Both the position numbers and the translations under genes were made by a program. Below, piece after piece: positions 11,393-22,860 of a stretch of DNA of 64,000 bases. Each line of letters opens with the position of its first letter. Within the stretch, counting starts at the first letter, position 1. The stretch is taken from the NCBI GenBank assembly GCA_973895155.1, contig OZ316895.1, forward strand, positions 13,268,001-13,332,000, given 5' to 3'. A model generated the notes under the pieces. The model was not told the origin of the DNA. It did no database searches and saw only the letters and a program-made list of their open reading frames with translations. Source of the DNA: Marsupella aquatica. Its lineage: Eukaryota; Marchantiophyta.

Positions 11393-13067
11393 CCTAACCT
11401 AATCTATATGCTAACCCTAAGGGCAATCTGTCCCTATCAGCAACACAAGCACTCACCATGGTGTGTTGGGCATCACTCCAACATCACCAGGAGAGAAATA
11501 CGTAGCACAACTAGAATGTCCGATTGCAAACCCGGATCACTCCTATAGAATCAAGCGCCCACGCCAAACTAACATGGCGCATAAACAGGAAGCATATGTG
11601 GAGAGGATCCAATCAACAAGAAGAGATCCACAATAACTCTCCACATCAATAGTGATCATACATCAATCAAACAATGTTCATAATGTTCAATGTGGGGCCT
11701 TCATAATAGGCCTCTCAATGTTCAATGTTGTAGCTAAGGATCCATGCACAATTGATTCAATCCATGCATCTAGATGGATTTAGAAGCATCAAAAACCTTA
11801 AGGGAGCTTATGATTTGCCCCAAAATGGCAATCTAAACAAACTAATATGTGTATAAAATGCCTAAGTGCTCATTCCATTAACATCAAAGTGGAAAGGAGT
11901 GTGTGTACACAAGAGCACTTAAGAACCACATAGTTAAGCGCGTGGGGAAGGAATAGCTTTGGGATGGGTGACCTCTCACTTGTAGTTATGCACCAAATTG
12001 ACCGCTCCAAAATCAGCAGCTTACAACTACTCCTCACGTACCAGCAAGGGCTTGCTGGCCCGCCCGCTCCTGCTCCGCCCTCACGCCCCTCGTCCCGAGT
12101 AACCACGAGTTGCCTTGAAGCTTTCTTCACGAAAATGCAGTGTCGACTACGAGCGACCCTTCATGTCGTCGCTATGCGATCCGGTGATATCTATCCGTCA
12201 TCCCTAGCTGACGGCTGCTTACGGATCAGAGGTCGGAAAAGTAGCAACTTTCGATGCTACTTCCTTCACAAAAATGCGGGTTTCACACCACACACGTCGG
12301 ATGTCAAAAACACAACATTCGGGATCTCTTCGTTCACATAACAGAGCGCGTGTGCAAGCGCCGGCTTGCAGCAAACAACCCCGATGCAATCTCGCAACTT
12401 TGAGAGTCAAGTTCCTTCAGAAAATAGTCGATCAACACATTACAGGTTGCGGAGCGTATGGCGAGAGCAAACAGTTGCCAAGCTAACAATTTCTTCTCAA
12501 CTGTGGCTCGTAGAACTCCCGATCTGTCCTTTGATGATTCGATCAAACGGTAGCACAGATCAGATACAAACTTCTCAACATCGACTATAGCAAATCAAAA
12601 TACCGGCGATCAACTCCACAATCTGAGGTACCATGGATCACAACAACAGCTCCAATCGATTCGATCTACCACAAATCGTCAATGATAAACTCAGACTCTG
12701 AGCTTCTGTCCGCACAACAGAGTTTGAAGCTCCTGATCTTTCAATATAATCTCCATACAATCGGCACAATGATCCCGGTCAACAATACCCCATCGATCCC
12801 GCATCGATCCAATCACACACGTATATTAAGCCAATGCACCTTGCACTACTCAAGGAATCCACGTTACACAAGCGGAGCTCACGGCCACCATAGCCACTCA
12901 AGCTCCTCTCTCTCCAAGGCTCAACATTGAAAGATGACCTTTCAATGCCTCACAAGTGACAAGTACCCTCTCACACAAACCTGACGGAACCTTATCGGCT
13001 CATATAGCACACATACCAAACATACGAATCTAGATAGTACGATACACTCTAACACTACCTAGAATGG
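11393..13067. other. 5' leader / right arm of the gypsy insertion
   Basis: No coding gene is visible. On the minus strand this would be the LTR plus leader ahead of gag. A pair of weakly similar segments (about 12120-12280 and 12380-12430) both contain TTCCTTCA-like blocks. I looked here for a copy of the left-end sequence (3961-4096) to act as 5' LTR and did not find one. Confidence 0.4.
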
Positions 13068-13139
13068 TGTGACAAATGTCATGATACATATAGATGTGCC
13101 GGGTGACCGGTTGGTCCAGTCAACAGGTGGAGTCTAACA
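13068..13139 (-). repeat. Copia 3' LTR, right fragment, with gypsy junction
   Basis: Positions about 13080-13139 match the outer part of the 5' LTR (22788-22860), ending in CTAACA next to the polypurine tract. The first bases (13068-13078) contain the gypsy right end and the target-site copy. Confidence 0.75.
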
Positions 13140-13149
13140 CTCCCCCTTG
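13140..13149 (-). other. Polypurine tract of the copia element
   Basis: On the minus strand the sequence reads CAAGGGGGAG directly before the LTR start TGTTAG. This is the expected plus-strand primer position for reverse transcription. Confidence 0.75.
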
Positions 13150-13451
13150 TCTATATAGTGACAATTATGTAGACAACATAGACTAGGCCTATCATACCAT
13201 GCTAATAGAGTATACATGATATGAGTACAAGCGAGGTAGACTGCCTCGTTAAAAAACCTTTATCAACTCTAGCTAAATAAAAACTTTACCGGTGTAGCAG
13301 AGAAAAAGTTTGAGTGCTAAAGGAAAAAGAGTGCAGCCTAACAATCCTCGTCGTAAGAAATGTCAATACTAAATAAAATCAGATGCTATAGTAAATCTAG
13401 CTTCAACATCTGTCTCAACAGTAAGTCGTCAGTATCATGTCAGCAGTAGTA

Positions 13452-14709
13452 TCAATCGCCATGTGGAGCAGCAGCCTCCACGGTCATCATGCATCGCACG
13501 CTCCGCAGTCCAATCGCTTGGCAGTGTCGATGATGAACGGCCGGCGATAGTGATTTGGTGAAGAGATCCGCACAGTTGTCTGCACTTGAAATTTGTAAAA
13601 TGTTGATCTCTGTTCCATGTAACTCGTGGGTGTAGAAGAACTTTGGAGCTATGTGCTTCACGCGATCGCCTTTGATGAATCCTTTTGTGATCTGCTGTAT
13701 ACATGTTGCGTTATCCTCAAAGATATTAGTAGGCTTCGTTAGTGTTGGTAGGCCGCATTTAGTATTGATGTGATTTATAAAAGATTGTAACCAAACGGCT
13801 TCGCGACTAGCTTCATGTACAGCTAAAATTTCAGAGTGATTCAATGAGGTTGCTGTTAGGGTCTGTTTCACACTTTTCCAAGAAAAGCGGTACCCCCTAT
13901 AGTAAAAACATATTCGGTTTGGGATTTTGCGGTGTCAGTGTCGGAAAGGTATCCGGCGTCCGCATATCCTATGAGTTTGTGGTTTGCACCGAATGGGTAA
14001 AATAACCCGGTATTAGTGGTGCCACGCAGGTACCTAAATACGTGCTTAACTCCATTCTAGTGTTTGGCTGTGGGAGTTGCACTGTGCCTAGCTAGTAAGT
14101 TAACTACAAATATAATATCCGGTCGGGTCTGGTTCGCTAAGTACATTAATGCTCCTATCGCGGAAAGATACGGAGTTTCCGGTCCTAATAGTGGTTCGTG
14201 TTCTTCGCGCTTGCGAAAAACATCAGTATTGTTTTCTAATGAACGTACCATCATTGGAAACGTTAATGGGTGTGTTAAGTTCATATTGAACTATTTTAGG
14301 ATCTTTTCAGTTTGTGTTGTCTGATGGAGCATCATACTAGTAGGTAAGATCTCTAGTTGTAAGCCTAAGCTAAAGTTTGTATGGCCAAGGTCTTCCATCT
14401 CAAATGTTGTTTTGAGATGGGTAATAGTATCTTCTGTAATTTGGGGTGTCCCAAATATGTTAAGTCATCGACATAAATAGAAACGATGACATATTCGTCA
14501 TCCATATGTTTAATAAATAAACATGGAGTAATTACATCATGGGAAAAACTCATGGAAATCATCTCATTGGTGAATCTTTGATGCCATACTCTGCCACTTT
14601 GTTTCAGGCCATATAATGCCTTCAACACGCGGATAGCTAGTCCGCGACGAGTATGCCAATCACGAAACTTGACTACCTTAACACTTAGCTCCGGCGTCGC
14701 TGGCTCCAA
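13452..14709 (-). pseudogene. Copia RT C-terminal half and RNase H, broken
   Basis: 14709-14365 has the copia RT block LKALYGLKQSGRVWHQRF and the catalytic IYVDD box. 14284-14057 has YLSAIGALMYLANQTRPDI, typical of the region after the palm. 13871-13452 is copia RNase H, with LNHSEILAVHEASREAVWL, an EDNATCI active-site block and ADLFTKSL. The three pieces lie in different frames or are separated by stops, so it is a decayed copy. The N-terminal RT half lies 3.4 kb away (18816-18066), separated by an insertion. Confidence 0.85.
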
Positions 14710-14711
14710 CG

Positions 14712-17700
14712 TCGAGCTCCCTTATGGTCCAGGCCCGGATAGGCCATCCGGGGAGGACTTAACATGGGGAGACTTGTGGGCAATGAGACGTGGCACTAGC
14801 GAGGCAAGGGGCCAAGCTGGGAACACACACTAAGGACTTGGACTAGCCTATGGCTGGTTGGGTCAAGGGGAAATGGGCCGGGCTCAAGGATGGCCGTCCA
14901 GACCTTTGGATGGACTTTGAGTTCTAAGGGCTTGGGAGTGAGCTCCTCTTGGGCCCAAGGCCAATGGATTTGACGCCATTGGCAACGGACGCTTGGGGCG
15001 CAAGTTGTGGCCCGATCCGGGTTGGGCCGGTCGGGGGCCCCGAGCAGCGATCAGACCTGAGGGCCTAGACATGAGCACTTGGTCGGCCCGGTCACAACGG
15101 GCTAAGGCACTCCGCTTGCAAATGCCTATCAAGAAAGTTATGGGCGTTGCCAGTTGGTGGCGCTCCCATTATGCGCGATGGGATCCGGGTTGGGGGCCAA
15201 ATGTTTAGGGACCAAAGCTGGTCCGGGGGTGGCAGGTCTCCAGAAGCATAGATGAGAGGAGTGGTGTCTCCCTGGGGGCTAAGGCCGAGCCAAAGTCGTG
15301 AGCCGCGGCGGTCGCGACACTAAGGGAAACCGCCAAACGGAAATGGCAATATCTTCCCAACAGGAAGTCCGTTGGAGGACTTCTTGGGTGAGTTGGAAAT
15401 CTCTTGAGGAGGGCTACATCCTCCTGAGCTCAGCTGGGTCTGGGGGTGCCGTGGGTTCTCATGGTTTGCGGGTGTTAGCTCGCCCGCTTGCCAAATCCTG
15501 CCGAACAGCAGCCAAGCCGCGTTCAGTCTCCCAAGGGAGCTTGCATTGGGGAGGCAAGGCCAAGTAGGTGCGGAGGCTGAGTTCCAAGGGTGCTCGGCCC
15601 CTAGACCACCAGTGGGGCAAACCGGGAGCGGTTGCTAGAGTCGGGGCCGTTCTGGTCCCAACGTCCTGGGACAAGCTTTAGGACAAGCTACGCTACTTGG
15701 GCCATGAACATGTTCTGAGGTCAGGGCGGTTAGTTGGTGATGGATAGGTACGAGGGAGAACCCGGGCCGCGCCCAAGGAAGAAACTGTTCTGGACGAACA
15801 GTGGGCATGGGTTTTGGTTCTGGCTTATGGCATCGGGAGGACCTATCATTGACCTATTTACCAAAGTCTATTGAGCTTGAGTTAGGATGCTAAACTTGGC
15901 GAGTTCTAGATGTAGTATCACACTAGGGACATACATAAACATTTAAGATCCAAAACTCGGTATTCGTTCCCATGGAAGAACATGTAAGGAATGATTTTCT
16001 ATGATTTAGCACTTATGAATGAATAAGGTAACAAAAACACAAAGTTGAGCCTTTTACTATGGTTGCTCAGCAAGGCATAGTTTTAAATGTCTGCTTGACA
16101 TTAAAAATAAAATTAATAAATGGAACCAATTAATAAAACACAATGAAAACCTTGAAGTATGGTGAGGGAGTTAGGAAATAACCAAGGTGACTCCTCAACA
16201 TAACTTCATTTGATATGATTTAGGTGGTATATCCGCAAGAATATTTCTGGAAAGGATTACGGTACTAGAATGATTACTAAAATACCGTCAACATGTCTCA
16301 ACTTTTTCTTCCAAGGTATCGAGTGGAGACTAGTAATCAATCACTTCTGTATCCAATCGGTACTTTGTGTCATAAATAAGAGACACCATCATAATCAAAT
16401 TTGAAGCCATAAGTAATTGGTAAGTAACAATCTTTGCATCTCGTGCACAAGCAATGTCACGTCAAAAACTATGCATCAAGAACTAAGGAATATGTGAAAC
16501 ATCACCAACAAGTAATCTATTTCCACATACTCAAAAGATTTAACAATCACAATAATTTTACTTCAAGGGTCCAAACTTCTCATTCATTTAGACTTGAAGG
16601 GGGAAGAATTTATTTATATTAAGTACTCATATGCAATGGAGTGCTCGTTACAAACGGAGGTAACAAAGTTGCAATCTTGCAACTGAGCGCTCATGCAATT
16701 TCTTCACACAAAAAGTGGCAAAAACTCTACTACATATAGGCTAGCAGAAACTAAAGGGGAAAATAGATAATTAAAGTACATGCCCTATCATATCTCAAGG
16801 ATCATAGGCTAAAGTAAAAAGTATGAAAATATGCTATAAGAGTACTCAAGGTTCAGTAGAATGTTGCTGGAATGAAAAACTAACCAAAAGTTATCCCTAG
16901 TGTAAACTGGAGTAAAAGTGTTTTTGCACTTTTGTGGTAAAACTAATAAATAGTGAGTTTATCAGAATTTTAATTTCTAACATAAAAGTCAAAATGGGGT
17001 GAAACTTTCCTAGGTGGAAGATTTATATACATGCTTCATGCTGGAAAACTTTCAGACTTTTCTGAGGTGTCTAAGTGCCTTAATAAAATAGGTGAAAAGT
17101 GCTGTCGGATAAAAAATACATTGTTCCGGAAAATTTTTCAAGTGTCGGAAGCGCCGTTGCGCCTTTGCGCTTTGGAGCACTAGCGCCGTTGCGCCTTTGC
17201 ACACTCACGCTTAAGCAAAACTAAAAATGCTATAACTTCTAAACGACATGTAAGTTTAAGCCGATACTTTCAGGGTATGGTCTACTATGTAAGGGCTATC
17301 TCCTGAAAAAGTATGGGACTTTTCTAACTATGATAACTATTTAACAAAAATGATGGAGATTGACTAATCCTGACTCGAAGGATGGAGTAGGTCAATCCTC
17401 CTGAAGTAGTGCTGACTGGTCCGGTTGTTGAACACTTGTGCAAGTATTCTCTTGCATAGCTTCTTGAATTATATCCATGTCTTGAGCGTGATGCCGATAG
17501 AAAGGTAAAGACTTCCGCTGTCGTTCAAGATCCAGAACAGGAAGTAGTCTCCGGTGTAGCATGGCATTAGGTAAAGTGTTCAGTTGATCTAAATTGCTAC
17601 AAAAGGTAACTATACTGCACCTTTGACTTAGAAAAAGTTCAAAATTTATATTTTTTTCTATCATTTCTAACTATGTACTATATTACACTAGATCCGGAGG

Positions 17701-18064
17701 GGTTACTTACCGAGGTGCTTGGTTGCTTGTGCAGACAATGAGGACCGTTGAGTAGCGGTCCGTGTAGGTGAGCGAGTGCGACTTCGTATGGGAGGGGCCG
17801 CAGGTGGTGCTAGAGGCACTTGGATGCTTGCTCGAGGTATTCCGTGGAGGCGTTCGGGCACCAAGGGCACTTAGGCGCAAGTGTTGGGATTGGTGAGGGC
17901 GCTGGGTGGCGAGGTCCACCACTATGCCATACGGTTGACACAAGGGTGTCATTGTGATGAGTTACATGTGTAGATGACACATTAGGTATAACTTGAGGTG
18001 ATTGGTTGATAATCTTATGTAAATATGGAATATGCGATGTAGCGCCTTGAGCTAGAGCTCAACG
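14712..18064. other. Insertion inside the copia RT, unidentified
   Basis: The copia RT frame is lost just after a ...YIRSPPELEE block (about 18070) and resumes at about 14710, so about 3.35 kb is foreign. CAACG occurs at both junctions (14707-14711 and 18060-18064) and may be the target duplication. The left third (14710-15850) is GC-rich, unlike the AT-rich right part. No transposase, RT or other domain is recognisable. A Pro/Ser/Arg-rich frame on the minus strand (about 17950-17710) ends at a good splice donor (GGTAAGT) and could be an exon of unknown origin. Confidence 0.5.
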
Positions 18065-18065
18065 A

Positions 18066-19230
18066 CGTTCCTCCAACTCAGGAGGTGATCGTATGTATAG
18101 ACTGTAAGTGTCTAAAGTTCCATATAAATATGCAGTTGCAACGTCCAGTTGTCGCATCTTAAGTTTGTGGAAAATGGAAAATCTAATAAGGTATTGGAAT
18201 GTTGTGCTTCCATAACCGGTGAGTAAGTTTCATCGTAATGAATTCCCGGTTGTTGGGTAAATCCTTTCCCTACTTTGTAGCGTACAACCAGGCCTTTATC
18301 ATTTCTTTTGCGGACGAAGGTCCACTTGTAGCCAATGAGGTGTACGTGTCTCGGTGTTGGCTCAACTGGGCCAAAAGTGTGTCTGCTTAGTAGGGAATCT
18401 AGTTCTCCATTGATAGTTTTTTGCCATTTAGGCCAATCTGGTCTATTTTGGCATTCTAAGATGGAGATTGGTTCAGGTGTATCGTCATTGATATGAGTTG
18501 CCACCATTAGTGCAAAAGCATCATCTATTGAAGTAGTATTTCTATCCCACATCGCATCGGTGTGTGCATAGTGGATAGAGATCTCTTCATGAGTTGTAGA
18601 GTCAGTATGATCTACGTCAGGTGGAAGAGGGATAGATGAACCACGCCTTCTTGGTTGTTTATCTTTTGATCCCAATGGTACCACGTTTGGAATGAGGCTG
18701 GGATGTACTTGTTGGCTCAACTGATAATTCGATGCGAGCGGATGCTCTCCCAGCTGGAATGTGTGAGCGTGTAACTTGTGATGTATCGACAAAAGTGTTG
18801 GGAAGTTCCTCCACAATCTTGTGGAATTGCAAAATTTGCTGAACTTCTTTCTCCCCCTGATTTGTTCTAAGGTCTTGCCAAAATGACGAATGTCTCTCCC
18901 ACTCCAAAGGTGGCAGTGGGTGTTTAGGGTTTATGAGTGGTGGATAAATATGCTCATCAAAATGGCAATCTAAAAATCTGGCTTTAAAAACGTCGCCTGT
19001 TGTAGGCTCCATATATCGGATTATGGACGGTGAGTCGAATCCGATGTATATCCCCAAGTGTCGTTGGGGTCCCATCGTGGTTTGTTTAGGTGGAGTAATG
19101 GGAACCATTACTTGACGTCCAAATGAACGAAGGTGGGATAGATCGGGTTTGATACCGTTAGCAATTTGGTATGGACTATAAGTATTAAAAGGCGATGGGC
19201 GGTATTGAATTAATGCGTTAGCCTATAATA
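18066..19230 (-). pseudogene. Copia integrase C-terminus, linker and RT N-terminal half
   Basis: 19108-18659 has MVPITPPKQTTMGPQRHLGIY and IGFDSPSIIRY, which follow the integrase core in copia proteins. A frameshift at about 18700-18800 leads into the RT start with GYKWTFVRKRND, GFTQQPGIHYDETYSPV and, on the far side of another shift, DVATAYLYGTLD (about 18145-18110). Stops lie at 19245 and about 19218. Confidence 0.8.
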
Positions 19231-19246
19231 TGGCATGTCCCCAAGC

Positions 19247-20010
19247 TTAGACGGGGAGTTTTGACTGCATTAGTAGTGGGCATGCAATTAGCTGAAGGCA
19301 TTTAATGACAGCTTCAGCTAATCCATTATGGAAATGCACGTGGGGTACGGGATATTGTACATCAATACCTAGTGATGTACAAAAGTTGTCAAAGGTTTTG
19401 GATGTGAATTCCCCTGCATTGTCCACCCTTAGTGTCTTAATGGGGTGATCGGGAAATTGTGCCTTCACGCGCAAGATTTGCGCCAAGATGCGAGGCATAA
19501 CCATGTTCCGCATCGAAAGCAGGGTCATATTTGACCATTTGGTTGATGCATCGATCAGTACCATAAAGTAGCGGAATGGTCCACTCGATGGGTTAATTGG
19601 CCCGCAAACATCCGCATGTATGATGTCCAAGAATTTTGGTATCTTGGTTGGTAATTTTGATGTCGTGGGCCTTGTTATTAGTTTGTCGCGTGAGCATTCA
19701 GTGCATGGAGTGCTAGCTAGAATGTGGCGTATGTTGGTTGGAATGCCTCGTGAATTCTTAATAATTTTGCTTAGCATGGATTGACCGGGGTGGCCAAGGC
19801 GTGCATGCCAAAGCGTGGGCAATTCGCTTGGTTGTGCATTATTATGCAAACATTCAATTTGAGTTACGTAAAACCTGCATGGGTACGAGAAAATAGTCTC
19901 TTTAATGATTTTTCCCATACGGGTATTTTCAACCAAATGGATCACTTCTTGGTCTTTTGTATCGCCTATCTGGACGTGGAGTCCATTTGCTCGTATATCC
20001 CTAAAACTTA
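19247..20010 (-). pseudogene. Copia integrase
   Basis: A GAG-pre-integrase region (LWHARLGHPGQSML) is followed by an integrase core: D in DIIHADVCGPI, D in LRVDNAGEF and E in HNGLAEAVIK. The zinc-finger cysteines are in CTECSRDK. The DDE triad is present, but the frame is interrupted downstream by TAA and TAG and upstream by a shift near 20000. It inserts element cDNA into the genome in intact relatives. Confidence 0.85.
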
Positions 20011-20089
20011 GGAATTGCGGGTTGCATTCGGGGCGAAGATAGCTGATTCTATCTGGATTTCTGTACCTAGCGAAAGTCTAATAGAAGCT

Positions 20090-20340
20090 GGGCTGAAGCC
20101 CTCTTCTATCTAGCTAGGACCATTGATAGTGGTCAGTGATCTACTTGAAGGTGTGATCTTGTGGAAAAGAGTTCTATCCCAAAGGATAGTATGAGTAGTC
20201 GCACTATCAATAATGCATATGCTAGGGCTATTTAGGTCTGGGGTTGTGGAGCTACTCGCCACTAAATGTGCCTCGGGTTGCACATGTGTGTCTAAAAAAT
20301 CTTGAATAAGTCTCTGGATTCCATAAACGCCCCGTGGGTC
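20090..20340 (-). pseudogene. Copia aspartic protease remnant
   Basis: The frame reads SICIIDSATTHTILWD around 20200, matching the copia protease active site (usually DSG/DSA followed by THH). A TAG at about 20115 and a TGA at about 20342 interrupt it. The function would be polyprotein cleavage. Confidence 0.65.
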
Positions 20341-20399
20341 TCACGGGGTGGTGCCCTAGAGGTTTGGCCATCCTTTAGAGACTGTTGGTATAGGTCTCT

Positions 20400-21379
20400 A
20401 AGATACTGTGGAATCCTATAGCTGCGGGCCAGATGGTTGGTCATGCCACATTTGTGGCATCTTGGTCGTTCTCGCTGTGGTCGAGATTGAGGCCGATCGC
20501 TTCATCGGTTGTTATGGTATCTCCTTCCACCGCGTCCGCGTTCTCGGCCGCGTGTGAAGTTGTTGTGGGAACTCTGTTGTTGTGGGCGCCCATTTGGGCG
20601 ACCTCTGAAGGCCCGTCTAAATGCGCCGCGCTACGGGCGTTGGTTGAAGAAACTCCCCCTGTTGAGGGTGTTTCTCCTATTACCATTCTTGGCGCGCTTG
20701 GTACCCTGCCTTGATGTGGAGGGTCCAGCGTTGTCTATGTGATGGGTTTCTCTCTGTGGTCCTGGGGTTAGCGTGCCCGCAGGACGTTTCCTAGAGTTAA
20801 CTAAAAGGAGCTCTTGGTTCCTTTCTGTTACTAGGAGGTGGACGATGAGCTCTGAGTATTGTCCGAACTTCATGTTCCGGTACTGGGTTGATAGTACACA
20901 TTCGAAGAGTGGAACGTGGACAAGGTTTTTTCTAGCAAGTCCTTGTTTGCGACTGGCTTGCCATAGAGTGCAAGGGTTGAGGTTATTCTGAATAGCTCAC
21001 TATTGTAGGTTGAGATGGATGTAAAGTCCTGGACCCGTAAGTTTAGCCATTCTTGGCGTGCTCTGGGTAGTTCGACCAATGTCTGGTGGTCGAATCGGGT
21101 CTTAAGCGCTATCCATAGCTCGCGAGGGGTGGAGAGGTGCATGTACTGTCTCTGCAAGAACCTATGGATATGGCGTCAAAAAAATACTAGGGCCTTTGAT
21201 TCATTAGCCTTGGTTAACGGGTCTGGTTGGGGTTCGCCTGCTAGTATGGGTTGGGCTATCCCTATAGCTGGGAGAAGGGTTAAATAGGTCAGGTTCTCCT
21301 TGAGGTTCATGGACCACTCGAGGTAATTGTTACCGTCGATTTCTAAAGCTAGGAAAGTCAATTTCTCCAGGTTGGCCAT
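20400..21379 (-). pseudogene. Copia gag with zinc knuckle
   Basis: The gag start (21379) reads MANLEKLTFLALEIDGNNYLEW, the standard copia gag opening. It continues after a TGA (21176) with STPRELWIALKTRFDH and shifts frame near 20880 into YRNMKFGQYSELI. The Arg/Gly-rich nucleocapsid carries a knuckle CHKCGMTNHLARSY whose last Cys has become Tyr. TAG at 20631 and a TGA near 20500 break the frame. Confidence 0.8.
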
Positions 21380-22728
21380 CTAGGGTTACTATGGCACTAG
21401 TGTATTAAGCTTCTTTTGGATGGTAATTAGGGCTTATGTAGTAATAGCCATAGGTAATAGGAATTGAAGGAGCACATTTATGAGAGATTTAATGCGGGTT
21501 CTTAGTAAGTAGGTAGCAAATGGATGGCTAAGGTTATGCCTGAAAGTTGCAAGGCCTTTTGTGATTAGGGGTAAGCAAAAATGACTTTTTAGGGTTTTGC
21601 ACTTCTGGTTACGTTTCCTTTGTAAATGTATAACTACACATCATTCCATGTATTTTAGGATTCCTTTGTATTGGTGATGCAGTTATCCAGTTGTGCACTT
21701 AGGGTTGCAGTTATGGTTAAGTGCGAGTCTTCCTTTGTTATTTCAAGTTCCTTTGGAAATAAGTTGCACTTAGAGATGGATTGGCGATTATGTCACTTAG
21801 CGTTGTCTGTCGGTTGCTTGTCTCGGTGTTTCCTCGATGAATGTGACTTCAATGTCATCAGCGATCACCTTGGGTTGTGCCACTTGCAATCACCTTGGGT
21901 ACAGCTTTCTAATCACCTTGTCAATCTCTCTTTTTGAAATTCCTTCTTTGCTTTTCGATAGCCTCTCTGCTTACTAGCTTTCTTTGAGAGTAAATTTAAG
22001 GTAGATCGATGTTGTCCTCTTCTTCTGGTTGCTTTGCTGCTGCTATGTTATCCTTCAGGTAACATCGATCGTGCGCTGTCGCCGCAAGACCTTCTCTCCA
22101 TCTTTACCCTATCGATTCTCGGCGCCTCTTTTCTGTTCACTTCTCTGATCTTCGAGTGTTATCATTTCTCTCTCGGTCTGTCCTTATTGATTCGCGATGC
22201 TGCCTGCCTGCTTTTCTCAATTCCTCACTCAATCCTTGTTACTGTCCCGATTGTGGTCTGTCACAGGCTCTTCCATCTGGGCCTGTCCTTATGAGGTCGC
22301 GAAGTCCTTATGGATGCTTTTCGATTTGGCATTAGGCACCTTTGGAGTCCTTTCTTGATTGTTCTGCCTGAATTTGTTTTCCATTCTCATTGACCTCCTG
22401 CTTTACTGTTCGCTCTTCATAATTGCGCAGCGCAGGAGAATTGCTCTGTCTGGTGACTCAAACTTGATCGCCTTTGATCCTTAGTTATCGATTCTCCCTT
22501 TAAGTCTCTTCCTATCTCAATTCCTTGCTTGCCTCGTCAGTTCTGAATTTCTCTTCTTGTTTTCAGAACGGATCCCTATTCACTCCTTCTCTTCTCGATT
22601 CTGTTTGTGTCTTTTCAATTTTCCGAAATTGCTCTTGAGGTCCTTATGATCTCCTCGGCAAATCTATCCTTATCTCGAGGGATCAATATGTTATAGCTGT
22701 TTTCTTCTCTCCGCTCCGCTGGTGAGAC
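21380..22728 (-). other. Copia leader region
   Basis: About 1.35 kb between the primer-binding site and gag on the minus strand. It is pyrimidine-rich on the plus strand and holds no gene that I can support. Confidence 0.5.
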
Positions 22729-22731
22729 AAA

Positions 22732-22743
22732 GTGCTGATAACG
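22732..22743 (-). other. Copia primer-binding site
   Basis: The minus strand just inside the 5' LTR reads CGTTATCAGCAC. This resembles the TGGTATCAGAGC complement of initiator tRNA-Met used by many plant copia elements. Confidence 0.6.
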
Positions 22744-22860
22744 TGTGATGGAGAAATGATAATCACCATATATAGAATGTGGAATGTCATGATACATATA
22801 GATGTGTCGGGTGACCGGTTGGTCCAGTCAACAGGTGGAGTCTACAGGTGGAGTCTAACA
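22744..22860 (-). repeat. Copia 5' LTR
   Basis: 117 bp on the minus strand, beginning TGTTAGACTCCACC and ending CCATCACA (TG...CA ends). A short internal duplication of GGTGGAGTCTA lies near its outer end. CCTAA follows at 22861-22865, matching 3913-3917. Confidence 0.85.

Larger units (their letters stand above)
3961..13074 (-). mobile_element. Ty3/gypsy-type retrotransposon inserted in the copia 3' LTR
   Basis: The insertion interrupts the copia LTR between two copies of a 4-5 bp direct repeat (AAATG/AATG at 3956-3960 and 13074-13078). It carries one minus-strand polyprotein frame (11392-4271) with domain order gag, protease, cytosine methyltransferase, RT, RNase H, integrase, PHD finger. 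A purine-rich tract on the minus strand at about 4098-4112 (GGGGGG) is a candidate polypurine tract, which would place a 3' LTR near 3961-4096. I could not find a matching 5' LTR at the right end, so the right boundary or leader may be rearranged. The element is younger than its copia host. Confidence 0.75.
3918..22860 (-). mobile_element. Ty1/copia LTR retrotransposon, decayed, with nested insertions
   Basis: On the minus strand the order is 5' LTR (22860-22744), primer-binding site, gag, protease, integrase, reverse transcriptase, RNase H, polypurine tract (13148-13140) and 3' LTR. The integrase-before-RT order identifies the copia superfamily. The 3' LTR is split: its right half is next to the polypurine tract (about 13074-13139) and its left half is at 3918-3960, because a gypsy element inserted into it. 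The outer ends carry the same 5-bp duplication, CCTAA, at 3913-3917 and 22861-22865, which fixes the element limits. The coding region has several stops and frameshifts, so it is not autonomous. Confidence 0.85.

Noticed and set aside
14884-15674. Several frames in the GC-rich insert
   Set aside because: Overlapping frames on both strands of similar length, as expected from GC-rich non-coding DNA.
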